Assembly: GCF_003352465.1 (NCBI RefSeq)
Contig: NZ_CP031153.1
Coordinates: forward strand, 5,171,501 to 5,235,500
Reading direction: 5' to 3'
Length of the DNA stretch: 64,000 nucleotides
From: Kordia sp. SMS9
GTDB lineage: Bacteria > Bacteroidota > Bacteroidia > Flavobacteriales > Flavobacteriaceae
Each line of letters starts with the position of its first letter. Position 1 is the first letter of the stretch. Shown here in pieces: positions 1 to 9,682 of this stretch. Under the pieces are notes generated by a model, which saw only the letters and a list, made by a program, of their open reading frames with translations, ran no database searches and was not told where the DNA came from. Both the position numbers and the translations under genes were made by a program.

Positions 1-1182
1 ATACGTTTGTACTGTTACGGATGCGTCTTGGAATGCAATACTTCCTGTTTCTCGTACTAAGTTTTCTTTTGTTAGTGTAAAATTACTGTTCTGATTTACA
101 CGAATACAGGTATTTTCTTCCAAAGAAGTATCTGCTTTTATGACCGATTTGTTGTCCCACACATCATTGTCATAGCCAACTCCAAAAGGAATAAACAGGA
201 GCGCATTGTTGAGCGCATAGAACGTATCGGGATGCAAACTTGCTTTGTCAATTGTTTTTGACCATTGCAATACGCGGTCGAAACCATATTTCTCTACAAT
301 CGTTGAACTTGGCGATGTTGTTCGATCAATATTCATTCGATAGTATGCATCGTTTGTATTGATCATTTTTGAACTGTAGTGTGTCGTTTCGTCAAACCAC
401 ATGGCGCTATGCGATTGTGGAAAGGTACTTCCCAAAGGAAAAGACAAGAAAAATACTCGGTTTTGAATGTTTGCAGAACTTACTAAGGTTCCATTGTTTA
501 CAAATGCCGCACCTCCTACTCCTGACGGTCCTGAAGGTGTATATATGGAAGAATATTCTACATTTTCCGTTGTTGTCAAATTACCATCTAGTTTTGCCAA
601 TGATACGACACCGCGTCTGCCACTAGGGAATGTACTACCATTCCCTATGACAACTGCTTGCCCATTTTCTGCAACTAGATCTAATACAAATCGTGAGGAA
701 GTTTCCTCCATACTTCTGAGCACATTTCCGTTACTATCTATCGTAAAGATTAAATTATTAGACCATGCTATGTAATTATTTCCATACGGCAATAGTTTCA
801 TCTTGTACGACGAATAAATTGTTTGTTCATGTTCGTACGTTTTGAACCATATCATATCATCGTTGCTATTGAGCTTGATGATGCAATATTTATCGCTTGC
901 GCCTGCGTTGATATTGTCATAATATCCGAATATCAATCGATCTCCATTGGGTGTTCTCACAATGCTTCTCAAGAAGCCTGATCCTACTTCGCCATTGGTA
1001 AAAGTTTTTACTGAAATGAGTTCAAGATTACTATCTGTTTTTATAAGTGCTATTTTGTTTGAACTTACAGATGATCTCGTGCCCCAGTAGAAAAACCCAT
1101 CGACTTCTCCAAGGAAGCTCACAAAAGCATAGCTATTGTTTACTTTGATTTTCTTTATAAAAAAGTCATTACTTAATGCCAT
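1..1182 (-). CDS. Large beta-propeller-like protein, 3' end outside window
   Basis: An open frame of 394 codons starts at an ATG (1182-1180) and has no stop before the left edge, so only the N-terminal part is visible. It begins MALSNDFFIKKIK and has no signal peptide. The visible part is a series of short beta-strand units of the type 'KLNSNDDMIWFKTY' and 'LAKLDGNLTTTENVEY' (measured value, then a D/N-G turn), typical of propeller proteins. Similar units occur inside the 2775-aa protein just upstream, around its residues 1720-2070. Only 37 bases separate it from that gene, so it is the fourth member of the same operon. I recognise no family and assign no function. Coding status is near certain from the long open frame and shared style. 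Confidence 0.85.
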   Translation of the reverse strand, partial: MALSNDFFIKKIKVNNSYAFVSFLGEVDGFFYWGTRSSVSSNKIALIKTDSNLELISVKTFTNGEVGSGFLRSIVRTPNGDRLIFGYYDNINAGASDKYCIIKLNSNDDMIWFKTYEHEQTIYSSYKMKLLPYGNNYIAWSNNLIFTIDSNGNVLRSMEETSSRFVLDLVAENGQAVVIGNGSTFPSGRRGVVSLAKLDGNLTTTENVEYSSIYTPSGPSGVGGAAFVNNGTLVSSANIQNRVFFLSFPLGSTFPQSHSAMWFDETTHYSSKMINTNDAYYRMNIDRTTSPSSTIVEKYGFDRVLQWSKTIDKASLHPDTFYALNNALLFIPFGVGYDNDVWDNKSVIKADTSLEENTCIRVNQNSNFTLTKENLVRETGSIAFQDASVTVQTY

Positions 1183-1219
1183 CTTCTTATTTTTTTAACT
1201 GTCAATTTTATTTTTTTTG

Positions 1220-4200
1220 TTACTGAGCTAGCACGATATCTTCCGTTCTTGCTGTGTAATCAATTATATATTTATTTACTTCCCAAATCAGGTATCTGAA
1301 TTTGAAATTGAGTGTTTCCGCCGTGATTTGTTTGCTTTCATGCATGATGATTGCTTGCGCGTAATCTTTTGAGTACAATACTTTGTATGCATCGTCATCA
1401 ATGTCGGTTACCTTGTCAAATACTCGGATGGCACCTCGTTTACCGTCCGTACTATCGTTTTCAAATATTTCTTCATCTCCATTGATCAATTCAATTGGAA
1501 TTTTTGGAATATTGAATGGTTCTGGATTTCGAATTAGAAGCGCTACGATGTTTCCATCAGCATCTAAAATTTTGTTGAATTCTGTGTTGACTGCTGGATC
1601 TAAGGGTTCCATTCCTAATACACCTTCTAACAACCTGTCAAATACATTTAAGTATTGTGTTTCTAACGCATCGCTATTCGTATCTGGAGTTCCAGTTACG
1701 ATGTTGTATGCCGTATTGATGTCCGCTGGCGTTAGGTTTGGCAATGGTACATTGAACACCGCTTGTCGTGTATTTTCAGGATCATCTTCATCTACTAACA
1801 GGTAACTGTTTACCTGCGCTTCAAAGTTTTGATAACGTGATGTTTGGAATACGTAGTTGTGTACTTGCACACTCGATACCACATCGTTGCTCTCCGTTTC
1901 GAAGGCATTGTAAATCAATGCGGTATACAGCTTCTGCGGTTTCAAATTCGTTAAGGTTACCGAGTATGCGTAGCTTTGTGGCTGAATTGCATTTCCTATC
2001 AAAAACGAACATTCAATTGCATCACTATTGTTGTTGATGTAGTTGATAAAGTTGTTCAACATTCGGATGTTTAATGGAATTCTCGGATCATTATCATCAA
2101 TCCATGGAACGCCACCTTCGCCGTTTCCATCTGGTAATGGCACCGAATCTTCATTGTAATCAATTGGTAACGGATACGGAATGGTTACATTACTTACTGG
2201 ATCTTTGATGGCAATGTGCATTGCGCCTGTTAATTCAGGTGAACCTAAGTATCCTTCCCATGAACGCAACATGTGATATGCCAATGGTTTGGTAAAGTAC
2301 AGTGTGATTCTACATTGTTCTTGTCCGAAGAACACTGGTTTTGCCTGCAACAAGTTACCATCTGCATTCGGATATGATTTGTCGTAATCAATATACTGAC
2401 GCAATGAGGTTAACGGATATTTGTCTGGATTTGCAAGTTTTCCTGAAAGGCTTGGATCTCCATTGTCATCTAAACGGTTGATAATCGTATTGACGTTAGC
2501 TGGATCTTCATATTCATTTCCATACGTAACACCATCTGCATCGTGGAAGTGTCCAATTGGTCCTGCTGTTTTGAATCCGTAGTAGTAATCAAATGTATCG
2601 CCACCTTCGCCGTTGTCTACTTCATCTTTGAGTTGATAGTGCACATAGAACGTTGAGTTTGGTCTCCAGATTGGTTGTGCAGTGTATTGTACTGCTTCTT
2701 CCATATCTTCTTGTTCTTGCTGAATAGCATCTTCTCCTGGAATCGTTTGATTGTACTCAAATTTTTCAATAGATAACCAACATACTTGCTGAAGTGAAGT
2801 GTTGCATACTTGCGGTTCTTCGTCAGTTCCGCCCGGACAATCACACTTGCCGAGTTCATAAATTTTATCCAAAATTACATTCGCGTAGCTAATAGCACCT
2901 TCTAATACTGGTGGTCTTGCAAATTCTGGATATCTGATTAAGGTATCAATATCTGCGCTTAGTGCTAACAGTAATCCATATTGTGGATTTGCGGCATCAA
3001 ATTTTTCAATTCTTGCTATCATATCCAAGAAGCAGTTCCAGTTGTCTCCAAAAGGATCTTTTGCTTTAAAATTGATGCATGCAAACAATGCTGTGTTTAA
3101 GACTTCATATAAATTACAAAGCGTTTCATCTTTTTCACAGTCTCCAGGTCCTCCACCTGATGCACAAAGGTCTTTTTCTAGTTGTAAGTTTTGCGCAACA
3201 GCTCGAATATCTCCAATGACGTAGGATTTTTGCCCCAAGTTTTCCACAATGGCATCCATTTTTAGATATGTGAAGTCGCGTTTTGGCAACTCTGTGATTT
3301 TATCTTCTTTCTTGGTTACACAACTTGCTAATTCATCTCGTAATACAGCCAAGTATTCACTCGTTACAAAGGTGTAATTCTTTTGCAATCCATCGTAGTG
3401 AATGTCTTTGATTCCTGAAATTGGCGTTGGTGTGTTGAAATCAAATATTGCAGCAATCGCTAAACTTTGATCACCCATAATTGTAATTCTGTACACTGGC
3501 GCATCATCATTTGCCACAATGACACTGTTCGGTATGTCGGAACCTGTAAGTTTCCAATTTCTGAATACGGGCAATGCGCGGGAACTTAATTCTTTGAATT
3601 CTTTACCGTAATATGGAATGTATGTGATTGTCGATTCTGATTTTGTGATATTGTCCATAATGAAGTATAATTTGTCTTCATGCATGAGCATATCTGTAAT
3701 TTGAACCTGATCTTTGCTATTGATGAGATAGTTGTTTTTCAGTTTCAAGCTGGCATCAAACTGAACAATTGTGGTACTGTATGCATTTGGTGACTCTGTA
3801 GCTCTTCTGCGAATTCCAATCATGATACCTCCATCAGGATCCAAACAGCTATCGCCTACTTCATACCAATATTTTCCACCATTGTTCAATCCTGTTTGAT
3901 TGATAACTTCACCATTTTCGTTGATTTCAATCACGTGTACATGATCTCTTTTACTTGATAAACAGGTAATAAAGAATGTGCGATTTTGTGTTTTTACTAC
4001 AGACATTCTATGCGTATCCAATCCTTGCTCACATATAAAGTAACGTTGCCACAGTATGTTTCCGTTGGTGTCTACTTTTAGGTAGAATAACCTGCTAGAG
4101 AATCCGTGTGCAATGATGAGCAAGTTGCCATCTGAAAGCTCTTCAATTTCTTGAAACTGCATTGGTTCATTGTTAATGAAGTACGCTTTGCTGAAAATCA

Positions 4201-7200
4201 CTTTTCCTAAAGCATCTAGCTTTGTTAAGACGCCATCATTGTCATTAGAACCGGCAACATTTACAGACGGATATCCAACTGCGTAGAAACTTCCGCCGAT
4301 CAATTTCATTTTTGAGTATGAATTTGAAAGTTGTGATTTCGCCAAAACGGACGCATATGTATATGAGTTAAAGAATGAACCAAGCGGATTGACGCTTTTT
4401 GCTGCTACACTTGTTTTTAAGGTTTCCAATGCTGGATCATCCTTTGTTTGACCGCAACCTTCTTCACCAATAATCATTGTACTTGTACTGAGTGCTAATT
4501 GTACTCTTGCCACTTCATTTTCACATTCTTTTTGTGTTTTGAAGTATTCAATGCGTCTTGCAATGACTTCGCCACTTGTATCAACCACATTGAAATAGAA
4601 TCTGTTGTCTACCGTTTCTTTGATCACAACGCTATTTTGCTCGTTTACCATAGCAAATACTGCTGCTTTCAATTCGCCAATAGTAGCTTCTTTTGAATGG
4701 TGATGTGCGCTACTACTAAGAATGATTTCACAGTTTTCATTGAACACTCTAAAGCGGTATTCGTCAATTCCATCTGTATCAATTTCATTGTAAATTTCAG
4801 CTACAATTTCTTTTTTCAATGTACTTGTTGCCGCAGAAGATTGTATAGAACAGCCTTGTGCTTCTAATTGAATCAATTCCGCTTGTAATGCTTCCAATTG
4901 TGCTTGTTGCGCTGCTGTGAGTGGTATAATTTGTCCTGTTTCACTGTCATACGTAGCTTCTTGCAATTCAGCAATTTGCTCACGAACGGCACGAATTAAA
5001 TGGGCATTGGCAGATTTTGGTGTCACCGTAATTCTAGTGATTAATTCAGTATCATGCGCATACGAAACTACGCTCGTTAATGCTGCTTTGGTTTTGTACA
5101 CTTCATGAATTTTCTCGTATTGCGGCACATTTGCAGTATCGCTTGTGACCGTTTTGTAGTAACGAATGGTTACGCCTTCTGCATAGGTTGTCAATTTTAA
5201 ATCGGTATTGACAGCTGCTTCTGGTAGTATGATAATGAGCGTATCTGCATTGCTAAATTGTAGTGATTGCACATAATCATGATTGTTTTCAACATCGGTA
5301 ACTTCCATACAACCAACTGGTGCTGGTTCGTTTGATGAAATGAGTACTGTTTCTGTTGTATTACTTCTCGATCCTTGAGACGATCCACCTGTACTTATTC
5401 GCATTCTTCGGAAGTACATGTTATAGAAATACTGTTCTTGTGGAGTTGTTGAAGGATATTCATAGTTTGATTTTACTTCAACATTAACTTTTAAGTTTCC
5501 ATCTTCAATGATTATACTTTTAATTTCTAAACTTTCAAGAGGTTTGCTATTATTGTTCAATAATACAGTGTTTACTGCTGTAAGATATTCCTCTGAAAGT
5601 TCTACTAAATTCGTTGCAATGCCATCTTCAATTGTGTAAATTGTTAGCGTAGTTCCAATACTTACCGCAGAGAATGTTCCGTTGATGCGCAAACGAATAC
5701 GATCAAAGTTTGCCTCTTGAATTTCTTGTCCATTATTTGGATCAATGATCGGTGCTGACCAATTCATATTTTGCACATAAATAGTTTGTTCTAAATCACC
5801 AGTTCCTTCTTCTATAGAGTAATACGCACCATCAATGTAATGACCGATATACCCGTTTGGTCTGTAATATTTGGTGCCTAATGGTTTTTCTAAAAAGTCA
5901 GAACAATCGCCTGTTTCTTTTGTGGTAACACAGTACAGTTCGGATGGTGTTATTCCATATTCTTCAGGAATAAACCAACCTGGCTCACCTGCTTCCATAT
6001 ACGAGAATGGATTTGTGGCTAGTAGTCGAATGGAATCGTATTGTTCTCCGTTTCGTTGCCAGTATCCAATACGCAAGTGATCTACATTTGGTCTTTCTAG
6101 TGCTGGTACTACAGCTTCAAATGGATGGTATGCTTTCCAAGTATTTCCGTCTGCCATGTAAATACCTATTTTTTCAATAGAATATTTGTGTTTTACTTGG
6201 CGTACTTCTTTTCCTCCACGTACTACTTTGTTTGGCGGAATTAAGTCGATAAAGTTTTTCGCAGCACCTGTATGACCTCCAATTTTATTGGATATTTCGC
6301 CAGGGACTAAGCCTTTCATCGCTTTGAAGTCAATGTAGGTATCTAAAGGAATGACTTTATCTATTTGTCCTGCCGTTGGCTCTGTGGCAAAGTAATTCAA
6401 CTCAAACGTTTCATTCGTTAACATGTGTACACCTTGCACGGCTTCTTTTGTTCTATCAGGATAGTTTGGATTGTCTCCATTGGCTAATGGTGCAATTGGA
6501 GTTCTGTCAACCGATTTGTCTTTTTCCCACTTCAGTTTTACTTTGAAGGTTTTACAGATTTTCACGATGATTCTGATACAAACACGGATGCGCACTTCTG
6601 CGTATAGTAAGAATGGTTTTGCCGCTTCCGCAGATAGAATGGCATCGAGACTCACTCGGAATCCCACAATTTTCCACACACTAATTGCAATTGTTCCACC
6701 AAAAGCAACATATCCTCCTAATTGGAATCGCTCAAAGCTGATGAAGCCTCCAACTTCTACATACGCACTGATTTTTACTTTGATACCGAAGAAGTTTTTC
6801 TTCAATTCTAAATCGACTCGTGCGCCTGCTTCTATTCCTCTTGCCGAAAGCATTAAGAACGATTGTGCTGTAATGATTGTTAAAACTCTAGCTGTAATTG
6901 GCGATTGTTTGGTTCCGAAATTGAGATACCAAGCAGATGGATTGTTGAAGAAGAATCCGGCTTGTACTTCGGCATAGAGATCAATAATCCAGCCATTTGA
7001 TTTTGGCAATTGATAATCGGCTCCAAACCAGAATTCGAACGAATCATCTCCTACGGCAACTCCTGCAAAGAATGGTGGTTCGGTATCGTCTAAGATTCCC
7101 AAACGTTCTCCCAAGACATTGGCTCTACCATCTAAGATAAATACCGATGGTAAGGATAGTATTGCCATGAGTCGCGTGGAGAATAGATATCCGTCATCGT

Positions 7201-9547
7201 GCATGGTTCCTAATACTGTTCCTGCGCCGACTGCAACTGGCAAGTCGTACTGATTGGTTCGCGGCGGTCCGCTGAATTTATCGAGATTTACACCTCGTTT
7301 CGGATAGGTATAGTAATCATACCAAGTATCTTCTCCTGAAACGAGTCCGACGGCTTCTTTTTCGGCAACGTATTTGTATCCGAGCAATCCTCCGAATCCG
7401 TAAAATGCTAATCCTGTAGCCGCTAATGGAATTGGCGTTGGCATTTCTATTCCGGCTTCGATGATGAATGCAGGTTCTTTGGGTTGCAAACGCATTTGCG
7501 CTGCACCGCTGATGCGTGCTTTTGGTAATTTTAACCCAATTTTCCCTTCGTATTCTGGAGATTCTCCAGGTTCAGGAATCGACAACATACCATTGATGAT
7601 CGCCAATGCTGAATCTGGATCCGCAGTTCCTGGAATGATTAAATCGACTTCAATGGTTTGTATACGCAAGAAGCTGTCGCCATCGCCACCGTGTTCGTCA
7701 TTGTCCGTTGTGTAGTAGTATTTGATTCCTTCCCCACGTGCGTCAATTCCTAAAGGATCTAAACTGATGGCGCCATCAAATCCCCAATAGTTGTATTTAC
7801 GCATCACGCCATCTTTTTCCTGTTGATGCGATCCGAAGTGAATTCCGGTCACGGCAATTTCAATAGGCCCTAGATTTAATGAAATATTTGTTGGAATAAA
7901 CGCATTTCCACCTACAATTTCCATAGATCCATCTTCGTATACACGTAGTTTAGGCAATACGATTTTTTGATCGCCTAATACACGTTTCATGATGTCGTTT
8001 TGGAATGTAATTTCGCAGGAGGTTCCTACATAGAAATTGTCATCTTCACGTCCTAATTCTAAGGTTAAGAAATTAATAGTTACAAAGTCAAATAGACTTA
8101 ATGGAATTCCTTCTGGTTCTGAAGCGGTAAGGTTGAAATCGCCTTCTTCATTAAGGTGTCCGTTGATTTCTATTAGAGCTTCATTACCTTCACTATCTTT
8201 TAGTTTTGGAATTTTTAAGCGTCCAGCAATATTTGATTCAATGATTGAATTTTGCTTGAACGTGATGTCAAAGTTTTTGAATCCAAGTTCCCAATTCCCG
8301 ATATTTACAGGCAAGTAATCATCGTCAGTTGTTGGCGTTCCGTTAACCGTTTCTATAGCCACTGTTCCTGAAACGCCCCCAGTTCCGATGAGCATGTTAT
8401 ATCCTGCAATTCTGAGCGTGGAATCGTTTACATTGTTGAACCATTTTTTAGGTAGTGTTACTGCGGCCGTTTGGGCATAGACTCCGCGGAAATCGTCGGA
8501 TCTTCCATCAGCGGTAGCTTCTGGAATGTTTCTGTCTTTTCTCAGGTCTAGTTTTAAGTTTGAAAATTCAATTTGCAATCCAGTTTTTCCAATTTCAGAA
8601 CGTTTGAAATCGAAACTGTCTTCATTGAAGAATTCAAATCCTTTTTTGCTAGATATTTTGAACCTTCCCACATTATAAATTAAGCGAGAGTGATATGGTT
8701 CTGGCAATACTTCTCCAATTGCAATTGTGGTTGGATCTACATCAGGATAGTCTGTAGCTCCTGTGTATATTGGTCGCAACCATTTTCTTGGAAATTGCAA
8801 AGCAAGATCAATATCTTCTATTTCAAAATTGAATTGAGGAATGAGTATTTGATAAAAATCTTCTTTTTCTAGTTTCCCAAAATAGCGATTGAATAGTTTT
8901 TGTACTCGCTCAAAGAGTTCATCAAATGAGTAGTCACTATTGTTTAAGAAGAGTGAGACAACTACGTTGAGAATATCATAGTTGTTTTGCCCTAAAAAGT
9001 CAACGACTTCAGAGGTGCTCAGTAATAGATCTTCCGAATCTGTGAGTCCTAATGTTTCTGTAAATTCTGTATTGAAAGTATTGACAAATGAACTTATGGA
9101 ATCATCTTGCGGTATGAATGTATCAATTGCATCTAGTAAGAATGCTTCTTTGGTTGTTCCTGCTACATCAAATAAAATTTCTATTATTGAATTGATGGCA
9201 TTATCAAAACTGTTGAAGCTAAATTGATTTTTGTATCGAATGATTGTCCAGTAATAGCTTAGTGAAATTGGAATTTCGAGTGAATTTTCCAGATTTCCAG
9301 GATTGAGTAAGAGTTTTAATCCATCGGTTCCTGGAAACGAGATTCCTACATCTTCAAAGATGATTGCTGTGAGTTTGTATTCTCCAAATTCTCTGTAGAA
9401 TGTTTTGTGAACTACAAAGTCTTTGAAGTAAATATGCTCAAGTATTGTGTCTAATCCTTCTTCAACAAAACTTAAACTAGCAGGAAGATTGTCCAGAGAG
9501 ACTAAGTCTTTTACACTAGGATAAAATATATTATTATTTTCCGGCAT
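1220..9547 (-). CDS. Giant beta-rich multidomain protein, 2775 aa, unknown function
   Basis: This 2775-residue protein has no signal peptide or lipobox. Its N-terminal 300 residues look mixed helical. Residues about 300-1010 form a long succession of amphipathic beta strands with Gly-rich turns ('GFGGLLGYKYVAEKEAVG', 'FGGTIAISVWKIVGF'), suggesting a long groove, barrel or super-helix. Around 1530-1560 there is a Gln/Leu/Glu-rich coiled coil ('IAELQEATYD', 'LEALQAELIQLEAQG'). Residues about 1720-2070 are propeller-like, and around 2239 lies a Cys cluster (CDCPGG). The C-terminal 500 residues look like beta sandwiches with acidic loops. It starts 135 bases after the 1169-aa gene and is followed 37 bases later by the partial propeller gene. 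The beta-groove part is reminiscent of lipid-transfer or tail-fibre-like folds, but this is only an impression. No family is claimed. Confidence 0.9.
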   Translation of the reverse strand: MPENNNIFYPSVKDLVSLDNLPASLSFVEEGLDTILEHIYFKDFVVHKTFYREFGEYKLTAIIFEDVGISFPGTDGLKLLLNPGNLENSLEIPISLSYYWTIIRYKNQFSFNSFDNAINSIIEILFDVAGTTKEAFLLDAIDTFIPQDDSISSFVNTFNTEFTETLGLTDSEDLLLSTSEVVDFLGQNNYDILNVVVSLFLNNSDYSFDELFERVQKLFNRYFGKLEKEDFYQILIPQFNFEIEDIDLALQFPRKWLRPIYTGATDYPDVDPTTIAIGEVLPEPYHSRLIYNVGRFKISSKKGFEFFNEDSFDFKRSEIGKTGLQIEFSNLKLDLRKDRNIPEATADGRSDDFRGVYAQTAAVTLPKKWFNNVNDSTLRIAGYNMLIGTGGVSGTVAIETVNGTPTTDDDYLPVNIGNWELGFKNFDITFKQNSIIESNIAGRLKIPKLKDSEGNEALIEINGHLNEEGDFNLTASEPEGIPLSLFDFVTINFLTLELGREDDNFYVGTSCEITFQNDIMKRVLGDQKIVLPKLRVYEDGSMEIVGGNAFIPTNISLNLGPIEIAVTGIHFGSHQQEKDGVMRKYNYWGFDGAISLDPLGIDARGEGIKYYYTTDNDEHGGDGDSFLRIQTIEVDLIIPGTADPDSALAIINGMLSIPEPGESPEYEGKIGLKLPKARISGAAQMRLQPKEPAFIIEAGIEMPTPIPLAATGLAFYGFGGLLGYKYVAEKEAVGLVSGEDTWYDYYTYPKRGVNLDKFSGPPRTNQYDLPVAVGAGTVLGTMHDDGYLFSTRLMAILSLPSVFILDGRANVLGERLGILDDTEPPFFAGVAVGDDSFEFWFGADYQLPKSNGWIIDLYAEVQAGFFFNNPSAWYLNFGTKQSPITARVLTIITAQSFLMLSARGIEAGARVDLELKKNFFGIKVKISAYVEVGGFISFERFQLGGYVAFGGTIAISVWKIVGFRVSLDAILSAEAAKPFLLYAEVRIRVCIRIIVKICKTFKVKLKWEKDKSVDRTPIAPLANGDNPNYPDRTKEAVQGVHMLTNETFELNYFATEPTAGQIDKVIPLDTYIDFKAMKGLVPGEISNKIGGHTGAAKNFIDLIPPNKVVRGGKEVRQVKHKYSIEKIGIYMADGNTWKAYHPFEAVVPALERPNVDHLRIGYWQRNGEQYDSIRLLATNPFSYMEAGEPGWFIPEEYGITPSELYCVTTKETGDCSDFLEKPLGTKYYRPNGYIGHYIDGAYYSIEEGTGDLEQTIYVQNMNWSAPIIDPNNGQEIQEANFDRIRLRINGTFSAVSIGTTLTIYTIEDGIATNLVELSEEYLTAVNTVLLNNNSKPLESLEIKSIIIEDGNLKVNVEVKSNYEYPSTTPQEQYFYNMYFRRMRISTGGSSQGSRSNTTETVLISSNEPAPVGCMEVTDVENNHDYVQSLQFSNADTLIIILPEAAVNTDLKLTTYAEGVTIRYYKTVTSDTANVPQYEKIHEVYKTKAALTSVVSYAHDTELITRITVTPKSANAHLIRAVREQIAELQEATYDSETGQIIPLTAAQQAQLEALQAELIQLEAQGCSIQSSAATSTLKKEIVAEIYNEIDTDGIDEYRFRVFNENCEIILSSSAHHHSKEATIGELKAAVFAMVNEQNSVVIKETVDNRFYFNVVDTSGEVIARRIEYFKTQKECENEVARVQLALSTSTMIIGEEGCGQTKDDPALETLKTSVAAKSVNPLGSFFNSYTYASVLAKSQLSNSYSKMKLIGGSFYAVGYPSVNVAGSNDNDGVLTKLDALGKVIFSKAYFINNEPMQFQEIEELSDGNLLIIAHGFSSRLFYLKVDTNGNILWQRYFICEQGLDTHRMSVVKTQNRTFFITCLSSKRDHVHVIEINENGEVINQTGLNNGGKYWYEVGDSCLDPDGGIMIGIRRRATESPNAYSTTIVQFDASLKLKNNYLINSKDQVQITDMLMHEDKLYFIMDNITKSESTITYIPYYGKEFKELSSRALPVFRNWKLTGSDIPNSVIVANDDAPVYRITIMGDQSLAIAAIFDFNTPTPISGIKDIHYDGLQKNYTFVTSEYLAVLRDELASCVTKKEDKITELPKRDFTYLKMDAIVENLGQKSYVIGDIRAVAQNLQLEKDLCASGGGPGDCEKDETLCNLYEVLNTALFACINFKAKDPFGDNWNCFLDMIARIEKFDAANPQYGLLLALSADIDTLIRYPEFARPPVLEGAISYANVILDKIYELGKCDCPGGTDEEPQVCNTSLQQVCWLSIEKFEYNQTIPGEDAIQQEQEDMEEAVQYTAQPIWRPNSTFYVHYQLKDEVDNGEGGDTFDYYYGFKTAGPIGHFHDADGVTYGNEYEDPANVNTIINRLDDNGDPSLSGKLANPDKYPLTSLRQYIDYDKSYPNADGNLLQAKPVFFGQEQCRITLYFTKPLAYHMLRSWEGYLGSPELTGAMHIAIKDPVSNVTIPYPLPIDYNEDSVPLPDGNGEGGVPWIDDNDPRIPLNIRMLNNFINYINNNSDAIECSFLIGNAIQPQSYAYSVTLTNLKPQKLYTALIYNAFETESNDVVSSVQVHNYVFQTSRYQNFEAQVNSYLLVDEDDPENTRQAVFNVPLPNLTPADINTAYNIVTGTPDTNSDALETQYLNVFDRLLEGVLGMEPLDPAVNTEFNKILDADGNIVALLIRNPEPFNIPKIPIELINGDEEIFENDSTDGKRGAIRVFDKVTDIDDDAYKVLYSKDYAQAIIMHESKQITAETLNFKFRYLIWEVNKYIIDYTARTEDIVLAQ

Positions 9548-9682
9548 AATATTGTTATTTACGTTCAGTTTTTAACTGATTTTCTTTTTTTCTAAAATTT
9601 GAAAAGCGCATGCTTTGGTCATATCAAATTCTTGTGTTAAGAATTGATTGAATTTCTTTTTCTTGTGTATTTTGTTTTGACG

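Noticed and set aside
6471..6977. Plus-strand 168-codon frame inside the giant gene
   Set aside because: Antisense to an uninterrupted 2775-codon gene; no start context or recognisable domain.
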